Program-made: the position numbers and the translations under genes
Assembly (NCBI GenBank): GCA_041558415.1
Contig: JBFFEY010000059.1
Coordinates: 1 to 19,664, forward strand
Direction of reading: 5' to 3'
DNA from: SG8-39 sp041558415
GTDB taxonomy: Bacteria; Pseudomonadota; Gammaproteobacteria; Burkholderiales; SG8-39
Length of the DNA: 19,664 nt
The notes under the pieces: model-generated
Databases searched by the model: none
Told to the model about the DNA's origin: nothing
Seen by the model: only the letters and a program-made list of their open reading frames with translations
Part shown: positions 1-5,510 of the stretch, one piece after another
How the letters are laid out: the number at the start of each line of letters is the position of its first letter
Position numbering within the stretch: position 1 is the first letter of the stretch

Positions 1-57
1 AGACGGCGCGGGCGCCTGTGCGCCCGCGCCCGACGCCTGCGGTTGCACCGTCGGCAT
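1..57 (-). CDS. Start of an unidentified gene, cut by the left edge of the window
   Basis: An open frame begins with ATG at 57 and runs off the left edge after 19 codons. It reads MPTVQPQASGAGAQAPAPS. A GGAG motif lies about 8 bases before the ATG, and the upstream gene stops only 16 bases away, so this looks like the next gene of the same minus-strand unit. The visible part is low in complexity (Ala, Gly, Pro, Gln), as in a linker or cytoplasmic tail. It shows no domain, so no function is assigned. The frame also contains a perfect hairpin (5-30), which may simply reflect the GC-rich codons. Confidence 0.4.
   Translation of the reverse strand, partial: MPTVQPQASGAGAQAPAPS
5..30. repeat. GC hairpin at the left edge
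   Basis: An 11-bp perfect inverted repeat (5-15 paired with 20-30) flanks the loop CTGT. There is no T-run on either side, so it is not a typical intrinsic terminator. It falls inside the putative partial gene that starts at 57. Confidence 0.45.
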
Positions 58-73
58 CGGATGGCTCCGGCAC

Positions 74-817
74 TCAGCCGCCGCGCTGCAGCTTGTTGCG
101 CTGCTCCGGCGTGAGCACCGCCTCCATCTGCGTGCGCGCGCCGAGCATCGCGTCGAACATCTGCTTGTGCGCGTCGGCCATCGCAGCGTAGGCCTTGCGT
201 GCACCCGCGTCGTCCGGCGCGGCGCCGCTCATGAAGCGATGCATGTGATAGCGCTCCTCATGCATCTTGCCCATGAGGTCCCAGTGCTTGCGCCAGAGCT
301 GCTCCTGGATCTCGGCGATCTTGGCGCGTTGCGCGTCTGTGAGATCGAGCGCGGCGTACGGATTGGCGCCGTACATCATGCCCGGCCCCATCATGCCGCC
401 CATCATGCCGGGCCCCATGCCCTGGCCCATCATGCCCGGGCCCATGCCGTAACCCATCATGCCGTGCCCCATGCCCTGGCCCATCATCCCCGGCCCCATC
501 ATTCCAGGCCCGTAGCCCTGACCCATCATGCCGGGACCCATGCCTTGGCCCATCATTCCGGGCCCCATCATTCCGGGCCCGTAGCCCTGACCCATCATGC
601 CGGGGCCGTATCCCTGTCCCATCATTCCCGGGCCCATGCCCTGTCCCCGCATCATCCCCGGACCCATTGGTTGGGGTTGGCCGGCGGGCGGCGTGCCCGC
701 CTGCGCGAGCTGCAGCGCCATGCCGGCGTGGTGCATTTCGTGTACGTCGGGCGCTGCCCAGGCGGGCGCAGCGGCGAGGGCCGCGGTCGCGGCCGTGGCG
801 ATCAATGTGCGTTTCAT
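74..817 (-). CDS. Exported Met/Gly/Pro-repeat protein with a Spy/CpxP-like C-terminal domain
   Basis: This 247-residue protein starts with a clear Sec signal peptide (residues 1-22, cleaving near AWA-AP), so it should be periplasmic. Residues 51-149 are a tandem array built from GPGMM units (11 exact copies plus GHGMM and GGMM variants), joined by GQGY, GQGM or nothing. Residues 155-245 form a helical, Met/His-containing domain with two LTxxQ motifs (LTDAQ, LTPEQ). These are characteristic of the Spy/CpxP/heavy-metal-resistor group of periplasmic chaperones and metal sensors. Methionine clusters are known Cu(I) ligands in copper proteins, and the neighbouring CusF-like protein and multicopper oxidase point to copper or silver binding; that role is inferred. 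The start is supported by GGAG seven bases before the ATG. The gene follows the small protein at 950-1369 across a 132-bp gap and precedes a partial gene. Confidence 0.85.
   Translation of the reverse strand: MKRTLIATAATAALAAAPAWAAPDVHEMHHAGMALQLAQAGTPPAGQPQPMGPGMMRGQGMGPGMMGQGYGPGMMGQGYGPGMMGPGMMGQGMGPGMMGQGYGPGMMGPGMMGQGMGHGMMGYGMGPGMMGQGMGPGMMGGMMGPGMMYGANPYAALDLTDAQRAKIAEIQEQLWRKHWDLMGKMHEERYHMHRFMSGAAPDDAGARKAYAAMADAHKQMFDAMLGARTQMEAVLTPEQRNKLQRGG
371..667 (-). repeat. Coding tandem repeat (GPGMM units) inside the Spy-like gene
   Basis: About 300 bases of degenerate tandem repeats encode the Met-Gly-Pro array (residues 51-149). The units are 15 or 27-30 bases long and share the core CCCATCATSCCGGGSCC on the plus strand, with third-position differences. 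Unit sequences are nearly identical, so copy number could vary by slippage or recombination. This is not a CRISPR array: the repeats are in frame, have no unique spacers and vary in length. Confidence 0.85.
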
Positions 818-949
818 GGTGTGACTCCGTCCGATTTGAATTCGACTGCTGTTGAGTGACGCGGTGGTCGACGCGCGTACGCGTGCGAGCCGCGAATCCT
901 TAACGCGTGTTGTGCCGGCCGCCGTTGCGGCGCGGCGCAGTCGATCGGC
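818..949. other. Intergenic gap of 132 bp
   Basis: The gap holds the ribosome-binding site of the Spy-like gene and GC-rich short palindromes (for example around 866-880). No convincing -35/-10 pair or intrinsic terminator is visible, so the two flanking minus-strand genes may be cotranscribed. Confidence 0.4.
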
Positions 950-1369
950 TCAGCGCAGGATGCGCAGCGAGCGGACGTAGAACGGAGGGCTGCCGGGAGG
1001 AATGACCGAAGCGGTCAGGGCGTGCACGAGCGGCGCCGCAGCCGGGAACGTCGCTCGCAAAGACTGGAGGATGGCGACCGAAGGCGTCTGCGCCGATTGC
1101 CAAGGCAGGATGTCGGCCGGCTTGACCAGCGCGTAGCCTTCGATGCTCCCGCAACAGGGCTCGTCATGCAGCGACCGCGCGGGCGCAGCGTGAACATGTC
1201 CATGGACCGCCGCCGCGTGATGCCCCTCATTGCCCATGGACCAGTGCGAGAGCCAGGCCTCGCAGGCCGGACGCAGCGACAGCAGCGCAAGCGCCGCAAT
1301 CGCCAGCGCTGCCCACCACTTGCGCTGGCGCGCGCTGGGACGCACGGAAAGAACGGCGGTCGCGCTCAT
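950..1369 (-). CDS. Small exported or membrane-anchored protein with CC and His residues, copper-island type
   Basis: This 139-residue protein has no confidently named family. Residues 18-33 form one hydrophobic segment (signal peptide or anchor). It is followed by a His-containing stretch (GNEGHHAAAVHGHVH), an EPCCGS motif near residue 72, and a C-terminal FYVRSLRILR. The adjacent cysteines and the histidines resemble the small DUF2946-like proteins found in proteobacterial copper clusters, which suggests periplasmic metal binding; this is inference. The ATG at 1369 is chosen over the in-frame ATG at 1423 for two reasons: TAGGAC lies about five bases upstream of it, and the earlier start would lie upstream of a perfect palindrome (1406-1419) that looks regulatory. 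It is probably the first gene of a second transcription unit in the island. Confidence 0.65.
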   Translation of the reverse strand: MSATAVLSVRPSARQRKWWAALAIAALALLSLRPACEAWLSHWSMGNEGHHAAAVHGHVHAAPARSLHDEPCCGSIEGYALVKPADILPWQSAQTPSVAILQSLRATFPAAAPLVHALTASVIPPGSPPFYVRSLRILR

Positions 1370-1405
1370 GTCAGTCCTACCCTGCGCCTGGCGCCATTTT
1401 GCGTA

Positions 1406-1419
1406 TTGACGTACGTCAA
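1406..1419. promoter_or_regulatory. Perfect 14-bp palindrome TTGACGTACGTCAA, Crp/FNR-type box candidate
   Basis: TTGACGTACGTCAA is an exact palindrome of the form TTGAC-N4-GTCAA, which resembles sites of FNR/Dnr/NnrR-family regulators (TTGAT-N4-ATCAA and variants). It lies 37 bases before the ATG at 1369, in the only sizeable gap of the copper island after the hairpin. A related sequence lies before the first gene of the island (5474-5487). A class II activator position would put the start site at the ATG itself and no matching -10 is seen, so repression or an unlisted factor is equally possible. Confidence 0.45.
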
Positions 1420-1450
1420 CCATCCACAGCCCTCACAGGCCTTCGACCCC

Positions 1451-1484
1451 CCGACCGGCGGGGAGTTCGCCCCCCGCCGGTCGG
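1451..1484 (-). terminator. Strong 13-bp hairpin just after the cusF-like gene
   Basis: Bases 1451-1463 and 1472-1484 are perfectly complementary (CCGACCGGCGGGG arm) around an 8-base loop. The hairpin begins five bases past the stop codon of the CusF-like gene. It lacks the T-run of an intrinsic terminator, so it may slow polymerase or protect the 3' end of the mRNA. Its position supports a boundary between two transcription units. Confidence 0.5.
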
Positions 1485-1488
1485 ATGG

Positions 1489-1779
1489 TCACTTCGCCGC
1501 TTCGATCCTGGTCACGGTCATCGCCCCGCCCTTGCTTTCCACTGCAAAGCGCACTTTGTCGCCTTCCTTGACCTGGTCGAGCATCGCCGGATCTTTGACC
1601 TGGAACACCATCGTCATCGCCGGCATGTCGAGGTGCTTGATCTCGCCGTGCTTGATGGTGAGCTTCTGGGCGTCCTTGTTCACCTTGCGAACGACGCCTT
1701 CGGTCATGTCATTGGCGAGCGCCGGCAGCGCGGCGAACAGCGTGGCCGCAAGCGCGGCGCGAATCATCAGTCTGAGCAT
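1489..1779 (-). CDS. CusF-like periplasmic copper-binding protein
   Basis: This 96-residue protein has a signal peptide (about residues 1-22, ending ALA-ND) and one CusF-type OB-fold domain. CusF of E. coli binds Cu(I)/Ag(I) through H36, M47 and M49, capped by W44. Here H44, M55 and M57 fall at exactly the same spacing, but the tryptophan position is methionine (M52, in LDMPAMTM). CusF normally delivers metal to a CusCBA pump; no CusA or CusB is present in the window. AAGGAG eight bases before the ATG is an excellent ribosome-binding site. The gene is 72 bp downstream of the multicopper oxidase gene on the same strand. Confidence 0.9.
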   Translation of the reverse strand: MLRLMIRAALAATLFAALPALANDMTEGVVRKVNKDAQKLTIKHGEIKHLDMPAMTMVFQVKDPAMLDQVKEGDKVRFAVESKGGAMTVTRIEAAK

Positions 1780-1851
1780 TGCGAAATCTCCTTATCGTCG
1801 TTGGTTGAAAAACTGCTGCAGCCCTCGCGAGTCCGCGCACCGGGCATGGCG

Positions 1852-3231
1852 TCATTTGTGACCACCATGGCCGTGCGGCTTGCGCGCGCGCACCGCGCGC
1901 TCGCTAAATTTCGCCTTGCGCGCCGGCGCGCGCGCGGCCTTCGGCGCCGCGCCCTTGAGGGCGTAGGCCACCGTGCCGGGCGGATGCCGGTACCAGCCCG
2001 GGTCGCGGTAGTCGTCGCGCGCGAGCCCCTCGCGCACCTTGACCACGCTGAACATGCCGCCCATTTCGATCGCGCCGAACGGGCCGGTGCCGGTCATCAT
2101 CGGCAGCGTGTTGTCGGGCAGCGGCATTTCCATCTCGCCCATGTCGGCCATGCCGCGCTCGCCCATCACCATGTAGTCCGGCACGAGATCGAGGATCTTC
2201 TTCACCACGCCGCGCTGATCGACGCCGATCATGGTCGGCACGTTGTGGCCCATGGCGTTCATGGTGTGGTGCGACTTGTGGCAGTGGATCGCCCAGTCGC
2301 CCGGTTCGCTGGCGACGAACTCGAACGCGCGCATCTGACCGATTGCGACATCGACCGTGACCTCCGGCCAGCGCGCTTCCTTGCGCACCCAGCCGCCGTC
2401 GGTGCAGGTGACCTCGAAGTCGTAGCCGTGCATGTGGATCGGATGGTTGGTCATGGTGAGGTTGCCGAAGCGGATCCGCACCCGGTCGTCCTTGCGCACG
2501 ACGAAGGAATCGATGCCGGGAAACACGCGCGAGTTCCAGCACCACAGATTGAAATCGAGCATCGTGTTCACGCGCGGCGTGTAAGAACCCGGATCGATGT
2601 CGAACGCGTTCAGCAGAAACACGAAGTCGCGGTCGACGCGCATGAACGCCGGGTCCTTCGGATGCACGACCAGGAATCCCATCATGCCCATCGCCAGCTG
2701 CACCATCTCGTCGGCGTGCGGGTGGTACATGAAGGTGCCGGACTTCTTCATCTCGAACTCGTAGACGAAGGTCTGGCCGGGCTTGATGTGCGGCTGGGTG
2801 AGCCCGCCGACGCCGTCCATGCCGCTCGGCAGCAGGATGCCGTGCCAGTGGATCGTGGTGTGCTCGGGCAGCTTGTTGGTGACGAAGATGCGCAGCTTGT
2901 CGCCCTCGACGCATTCGATCGTCGGTCCCGGCGATTGGCCGTTGTAGCCCCACAGGTGCGCGGTCATGCCGGGCGCGATCTGGCGGCGCACCGGCTCGGC
3001 GACGAGGTGGAACTCCTTCCAGCCGTTCTTCATGCGCCAGGGCAGCGTCCAGCCGTTGAGGGTCGCCACCGGCTGGTAGGGCCGTCCGTTGGGCGGCTCG
3101 AGAGGCGGCGCCATGTCCGGCTTGTCGCGCAGCGGCGCTTCGGGCAGCGAAGCGGCCTGCGCCCTGGTAACGAGCGCCGCGCCGAACAGGCCAGCGGCCG
3201 ACGCGCGCAGGAAATGTCTGCGTGTGTTCAT
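1852..3231 (-). CDS. Tat-exported two-domain multicopper oxidase
   Basis: This 459-residue protein begins with a twin-arginine signal (TRRHFLRASAAG, cleavage near AQA-A), so it should be exported folded to the periplasm. All four copper-binding motifs are present: HWH at 128-130, HPH at 170-172, HPIHMHG at 263-269, and HCH at 316-318 with H322 and M327. The last set gives the type 1 ligands C317 and H322, H263 and axial M327. Only about 90 residues separate the second and third motifs, against about 300 in three-domain CueO or CopA. The protein therefore fits the two-domain class with a single type 1 copper in domain 2, and such enzymes are usually trimers. About 130 residues follow M327, including a Met-rich stretch (near 350-385) and a His-rich end (HGHGGHK). 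The likely role is Cu(I) oxidation for copper tolerance. The ATG at 3231 is preferred over 3249 because GAGGA lies eight bases upstream. Confidence 0.9.
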   Translation of the reverse strand: MNTRRHFLRASAAGLFGAALVTRAQAASLPEAPLRDKPDMAPPLEPPNGRPYQPVATLNGWTLPWRMKNGWKEFHLVAEPVRRQIAPGMTAHLWGYNGQSPGPTIECVEGDKLRIFVTNKLPEHTTIHWHGILLPSGMDGVGGLTQPHIKPGQTFVYEFEMKKSGTFMYHPHADEMVQLAMGMMGFLVVHPKDPAFMRVDRDFVFLLNAFDIDPGSYTPRVNTMLDFNLWCWNSRVFPGIDSFVVRKDDRVRIRFGNLTMTNHPIHMHGYDFEVTCTDGGWVRKEARWPEVTVDVAIGQMRAFEFVASEPGDWAIHCHKSHHTMNAMGHNVPTMIGVDQRGVVKKILDLVPDYMVMGERGMADMGEMEMPLPDNTLPMMTGTGPFGAIEMGGMFSVVKVREGLARDDYRDPGWYRHPPGTVAYALKGAAPKAARAPARKAKFSERAVRARKPHGHGGHK

Positions 3232-3245
3232 GGTCCCGTCCTCGT

Positions 3246-4658
3246 TCAATGGCCGGCGCCTTCGCCGCCGCCGGCCATCGGGGCGGCCGACGCGCGCAGG
3301 CCTATCGCACCCGGCGAGCGGCCGGTGAGCGCCATCTGCAGGTTGGTGTCGGCGACCCAGAAATCGCGCAGCGCTTCGATCGCCGCGTTGACCGAGGCGA
3401 TCGTGGTGCGCGCGTCCGCGAGCAGCTCGAACACGCCGATCAGCATGCCGTTGTAGCGCAGCAGGTTTTCTTCCGAGATGCGCTTGCGCAACGGAACGAT
3501 CTCATCGCGCAAGTGCCGGGCGAGGTCGTAGGCGGTGCGGTAGGCGTGCCACGCCTCGCGCACTTCGGAGCGCGCGTTCACCGCGATTTGCGTCGCGCGC
3601 TGAACCGACTGCAGGTAGCGGTGCTGCGCGTCGGCCAGGCGCGCGTCGCCGGTGTCGAAGATCGGCAGCCGCAGACCCGCCTCCCAGCCGTCCTGCCGCG
3701 CCTCGCCGGTCTCTGACTTGTTCTGCAGGCCGACCTCGAGCACGTTGATGAAGCGCGTGGCGTCGGTCAGCCCGAGCGCGGCGGCGAGGCTCTCGGCCTC
3801 GTGCTTCGCGGCGCGCACGTCGAGCCGCTCGCGCATCGCGGTCGCCTCGAGCGGGCCGAGCGCGCGCGGCGACGCCGGCAGCTCCGGCAGCCGCTCGGGC
3901 AGGCGAAACTGGGTCTGCGTGCCCCACAGGCCGAGCGTTCGCGTCAGGCGTTCGCGTGCGGCCACTGCGTTCTGCTGTGCGCGCGCCAGCTGTGCCGTGG
4001 TCTCGGCGTAGAAGGCTTGCTCGCGCATGCGCTGCAATTTGGAGAAATTGCCGACGCCGGCCATGCGCGCCGCGAGCTCCGCGCTCGCGTCCGCCGAACG
4101 CTTCACCATTTCGAAGTAGCGTTCGTTTTCCTTCGCCCCGACGGCCTCGAACCAGCCGCGCCGCGCCTCAAGCGCAACGCGCAGGGCTTCGCCGGCGGCG
4201 AGCAGCTTGGCCTGCTCGAAGCGCTGCTCGGCGATCTCGACGCGCGACGACATGGTGATGAGCGACATGACGTTGAAGATCAGGAAGCGCTCGATCTCCA
4301 GGCCGTCGCCACGCACCATGCGCGAGTAGGCGAACACCGGGTTTGTCAGTCGGCCGGCCTGCACCAGGTCGGCCTCGGCGATGCCGAGATCGGCGTAGGC
4401 CGCCTGCAGTCCGCGATTGTTGAGCAGCGCGATGCGCACGGCCTGCTCGGGACCGACCGGCTCGGCGAGCAGCTTATTCACTTCCCCGGCGACGCTCGCT
4501 TCGGCCTTTTGGTCGCGTACCCAGGTGGCATCCTGACCGGTGCGCGACTTGACCGCGGCATTCACGCTGTCGAAGCCGCCGTCCTTGGAAAAGGTGGAAC
4601 AGCCGCCGAGCATCAGCGCGGCGAGCGCGGCCACGGCGAATCGCAGAGGCCCACTCAT
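3246..4658 (-). CDS. TolC/OprM-family outer-membrane efflux lipoprotein
   Basis: This 470-residue protein has a lipoprotein signal (residues 1-20, lipobox LGGC, C20). It is followed by two outer-membrane efflux (OEP) halves with long coiled-coil helices, roughly residues 60-240 and 270-445. Typical family features are the repeated Ala/Arg/Glu helices and the GLRLPIFDTG hairpin region near the start of the second half. OEP proteins form trimeric channels that connect to a periplasmic adaptor and an inner-membrane pump. Neither partner is in the window, so the substrate is inferred (copper or silver) only from neighbours. GGAGG lies seven bases before the ATG at 4658. The ATG overlaps the stop of the upstream gene (ATGA), indicating translational coupling, and the stop lies 14 bp before the oxidase start. 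Confidence 0.9.
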   Translation of the reverse strand: MSGPLRFAVAALAALMLGGCSTFSKDGGFDSVNAAVKSRTGQDATWVRDQKAEASVAGEVNKLLAEPVGPEQAVRIALLNNRGLQAAYADLGIAEADLVQAGRLTNPVFAYSRMVRGDGLEIERFLIFNVMSLITMSSRVEIAEQRFEQAKLLAAGEALRVALEARRGWFEAVGAKENERYFEMVKRSADASAELAARMAGVGNFSKLQRMREQAFYAETTAQLARAQQNAVAARERLTRTLGLWGTQTQFRLPERLPELPASPRALGPLEATAMRERLDVRAAKHEAESLAAALGLTDATRFINVLEVGLQNKSETGEARQDGWEAGLRLPIFDTGDARLADAQHRYLQSVQRATQIAVNARSEVREAWHAYRTAYDLARHLRDEIVPLRKRISEENLLRYNGMLIGVFELLADARTTIASVNAAIEALRDFWVADTNLQMALTGRSPGAIGLRASAAPMAGGGEGAGH

Positions 4659-4963
4659 CGCCCGCCTCCCGTCTTCGGAGCGGGCGCGGCATGCGGTGCC
4701 GCGTGCTGCGGCGCTTGCGCCCGGCCTCTCACCTGGCCCCTGTGACCACCCAGCGCGCGCGCCTCGTCGTTCGCTTCGCGCCACGGTCGCAGCTTGGTCT
4801 CCTCGTACGGCCGGTAGCCGTCGAGCACGGAGTGATACTTCGTTTCCGTCGCCGGCGCCCTCGGATCCGCCGGATCCGCGGCTGCCGGCCGCTCGCTTTC
4901 CGCATGAACAGCCGTCCACGCCAGCAGCTGCGCCGCGAGCGCGGCGCGCAACCATCGATTCAT
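4655..4963 (-). CDS. Small periplasmic protein of the copper island, function unknown
   Basis: This 102-residue protein has a signal peptide (residues 1-20, ending VHA-ES). A short conserved-looking core follows, reading YHSVLDGYRPYEE through WREANDEARALGGHRG, and then an Ala/Pro/His-rich tail. Proteins with a similar Y-R-Y/W-R-x-AND pattern are commonly annotated as hypothetical beside multicopper oxidase and TolC genes in beta-proteobacteria; this is from memory and has not been tested by search. Function is unknown. The ATG at 4963 is chosen over 4981 because AGGGGA lies about seven bases before it. The stop codon overlaps the start of the TolC-like gene, so the two are coupled. Confidence 0.75.
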   Translation of the reverse strand: MNRWLRAALAAQLLAWTAVHAESERPAAADPADPRAPATETKYHSVLDGYRPYEETKLRPWREANDEARALGGHRGQVRGRAQAPQHAAPHAAPAPKTGGGR

Positions 4964-5046
4964 CTTCGTTTCCCCTGCCATGCGCCCGCCGCTTGCGGAC
5001 GCGATCGAACAGCGGGCGCACGCCGATCGCGCGCGCCCGACCTGGA

Positions 5047-5448
5047 TCAGGCGAGGGGCGTTAGCGGAGGTCGGTCGAGCCCGTCCGGGACGAAGCCGAG
5101 GAAGGAGGGCAGGGTATGCGCGATGACGTCGCGCTCGATGGCGTCGGAAAGCGGCAATGCGACTGCCGCGACGATGCCGGCGGCCAGGCCGCAGGAGGCG
5201 CAGGCCGCACAGTGCGCGGTCGCCGGCTCCGATGGCGTGCCATTTTGATCACCGTACGCCGCGGCGACGTCGCCGTGCGCGCCGTGGCCGTGCGCCTGCA
5301 CCGTCACTGGCGCGTGACCGTGCCCGGCCTCATGCTGCGAATGCTGCAGGTCGCGGCAGATGCTCGCGCCCAGCGCGGCGAACCCCTGCAGCGGGAGCGC
5401 CGCGATGAGGAATGCGGCAAGCAGAAGGCGGACGCACTTGTTCAGCAT
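5047..5448 (-). CDS. Exported His/Cys-rich protein, first gene of the copper unit
   Basis: This 133-residue protein has a signal peptide (residues 1-25). A His-rich stretch follows (about residues 36-60, including HGHAP and HGHGAHG), then a CAACASC motif near residues 81-87, a hydrophobic segment (GLAAGIVAAVALPL) and an FLGFVPDGLDRPP end. It resembles the small DUF2946-like exported proteins seen in copper clusters; the exact family is not certain. The His and Cys clusters suggest metal binding. The ATG at 5448 is the only reasonable start, but it has no Shine-Dalgarno sequence. A TATAAT box lies only eight bases upstream, so the message may be almost leaderless. Confidence 0.7.
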   Translation of the reverse strand: MLNKCVRLLLAAFLIAALPLQGFAALGASICRDLQHSQHEAGHGHAPVTVQAHGHGAHGDVAAAYGDQNGTPSEPATAHCAACASCGLAAGIVAAVALPLSDAIERDVIAHTLPSFLGFVPDGLDRPPLTPLA

Positions 5449-5456
5449 GGGCGCGG

Positions 5457-5487
5457 ATTATAGCCAGCCCGATTTAACCCACGTCAA
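5457..5487 (-). promoter_or_regulatory. Candidate promoter with 19-bp spacer and overlapping TTGACGTGGGTTAA box
   Basis: On the minus strand TTGACG (5482-5487) and a perfect TATAAT (5457-5462) are separated by 19 bp. A 17-bp spacer is usual; 19-20 bp is typical of promoters activated by MerR-family regulators such as CueR, but no CueR-like dyad is visible in the spacer. TTGACGTGGGTTAA (5474-5487) resembles the perfect palindrome at 1406-1419 that precedes the other copper unit. The predicted start site is about 5450, only two bases before the first ATG. Confidence 0.55.
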
Positions 5488-5510
5488 CAACTTTCGTCCC
5501 GTACTCCGCT

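Noticed and set aside
371..667. Direct repeats that could suggest a CRISPR array
   Set aside because: The units are in frame, of irregular length, without unique spacers, and encode a Met-Gly-Pro protein array.
900..1154. A short minus-strand frame overlapping the end of the CC/His protein gene
   Set aside because: It lies in a different frame inside a better supported gene, with no ribosome-binding site and Arg-rich shadow composition.
1399..3456. A 685-codon plus-strand frame opposite the CusF-like and multicopper oxidase genes
   Set aside because: The minus strand here encodes clear copper-ligand motifs and signal peptides; the plus frame is His/Arg/Val-rich shadow sequence without domains.
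5474..5487. Class II FNR activation of the first copper unit
   Set aside because: A start site 41.5 bp from the box centre would fall inside the first gene, and no -10 fits. The box overlaps the -35 instead, so activation in this geometry is unlikely.
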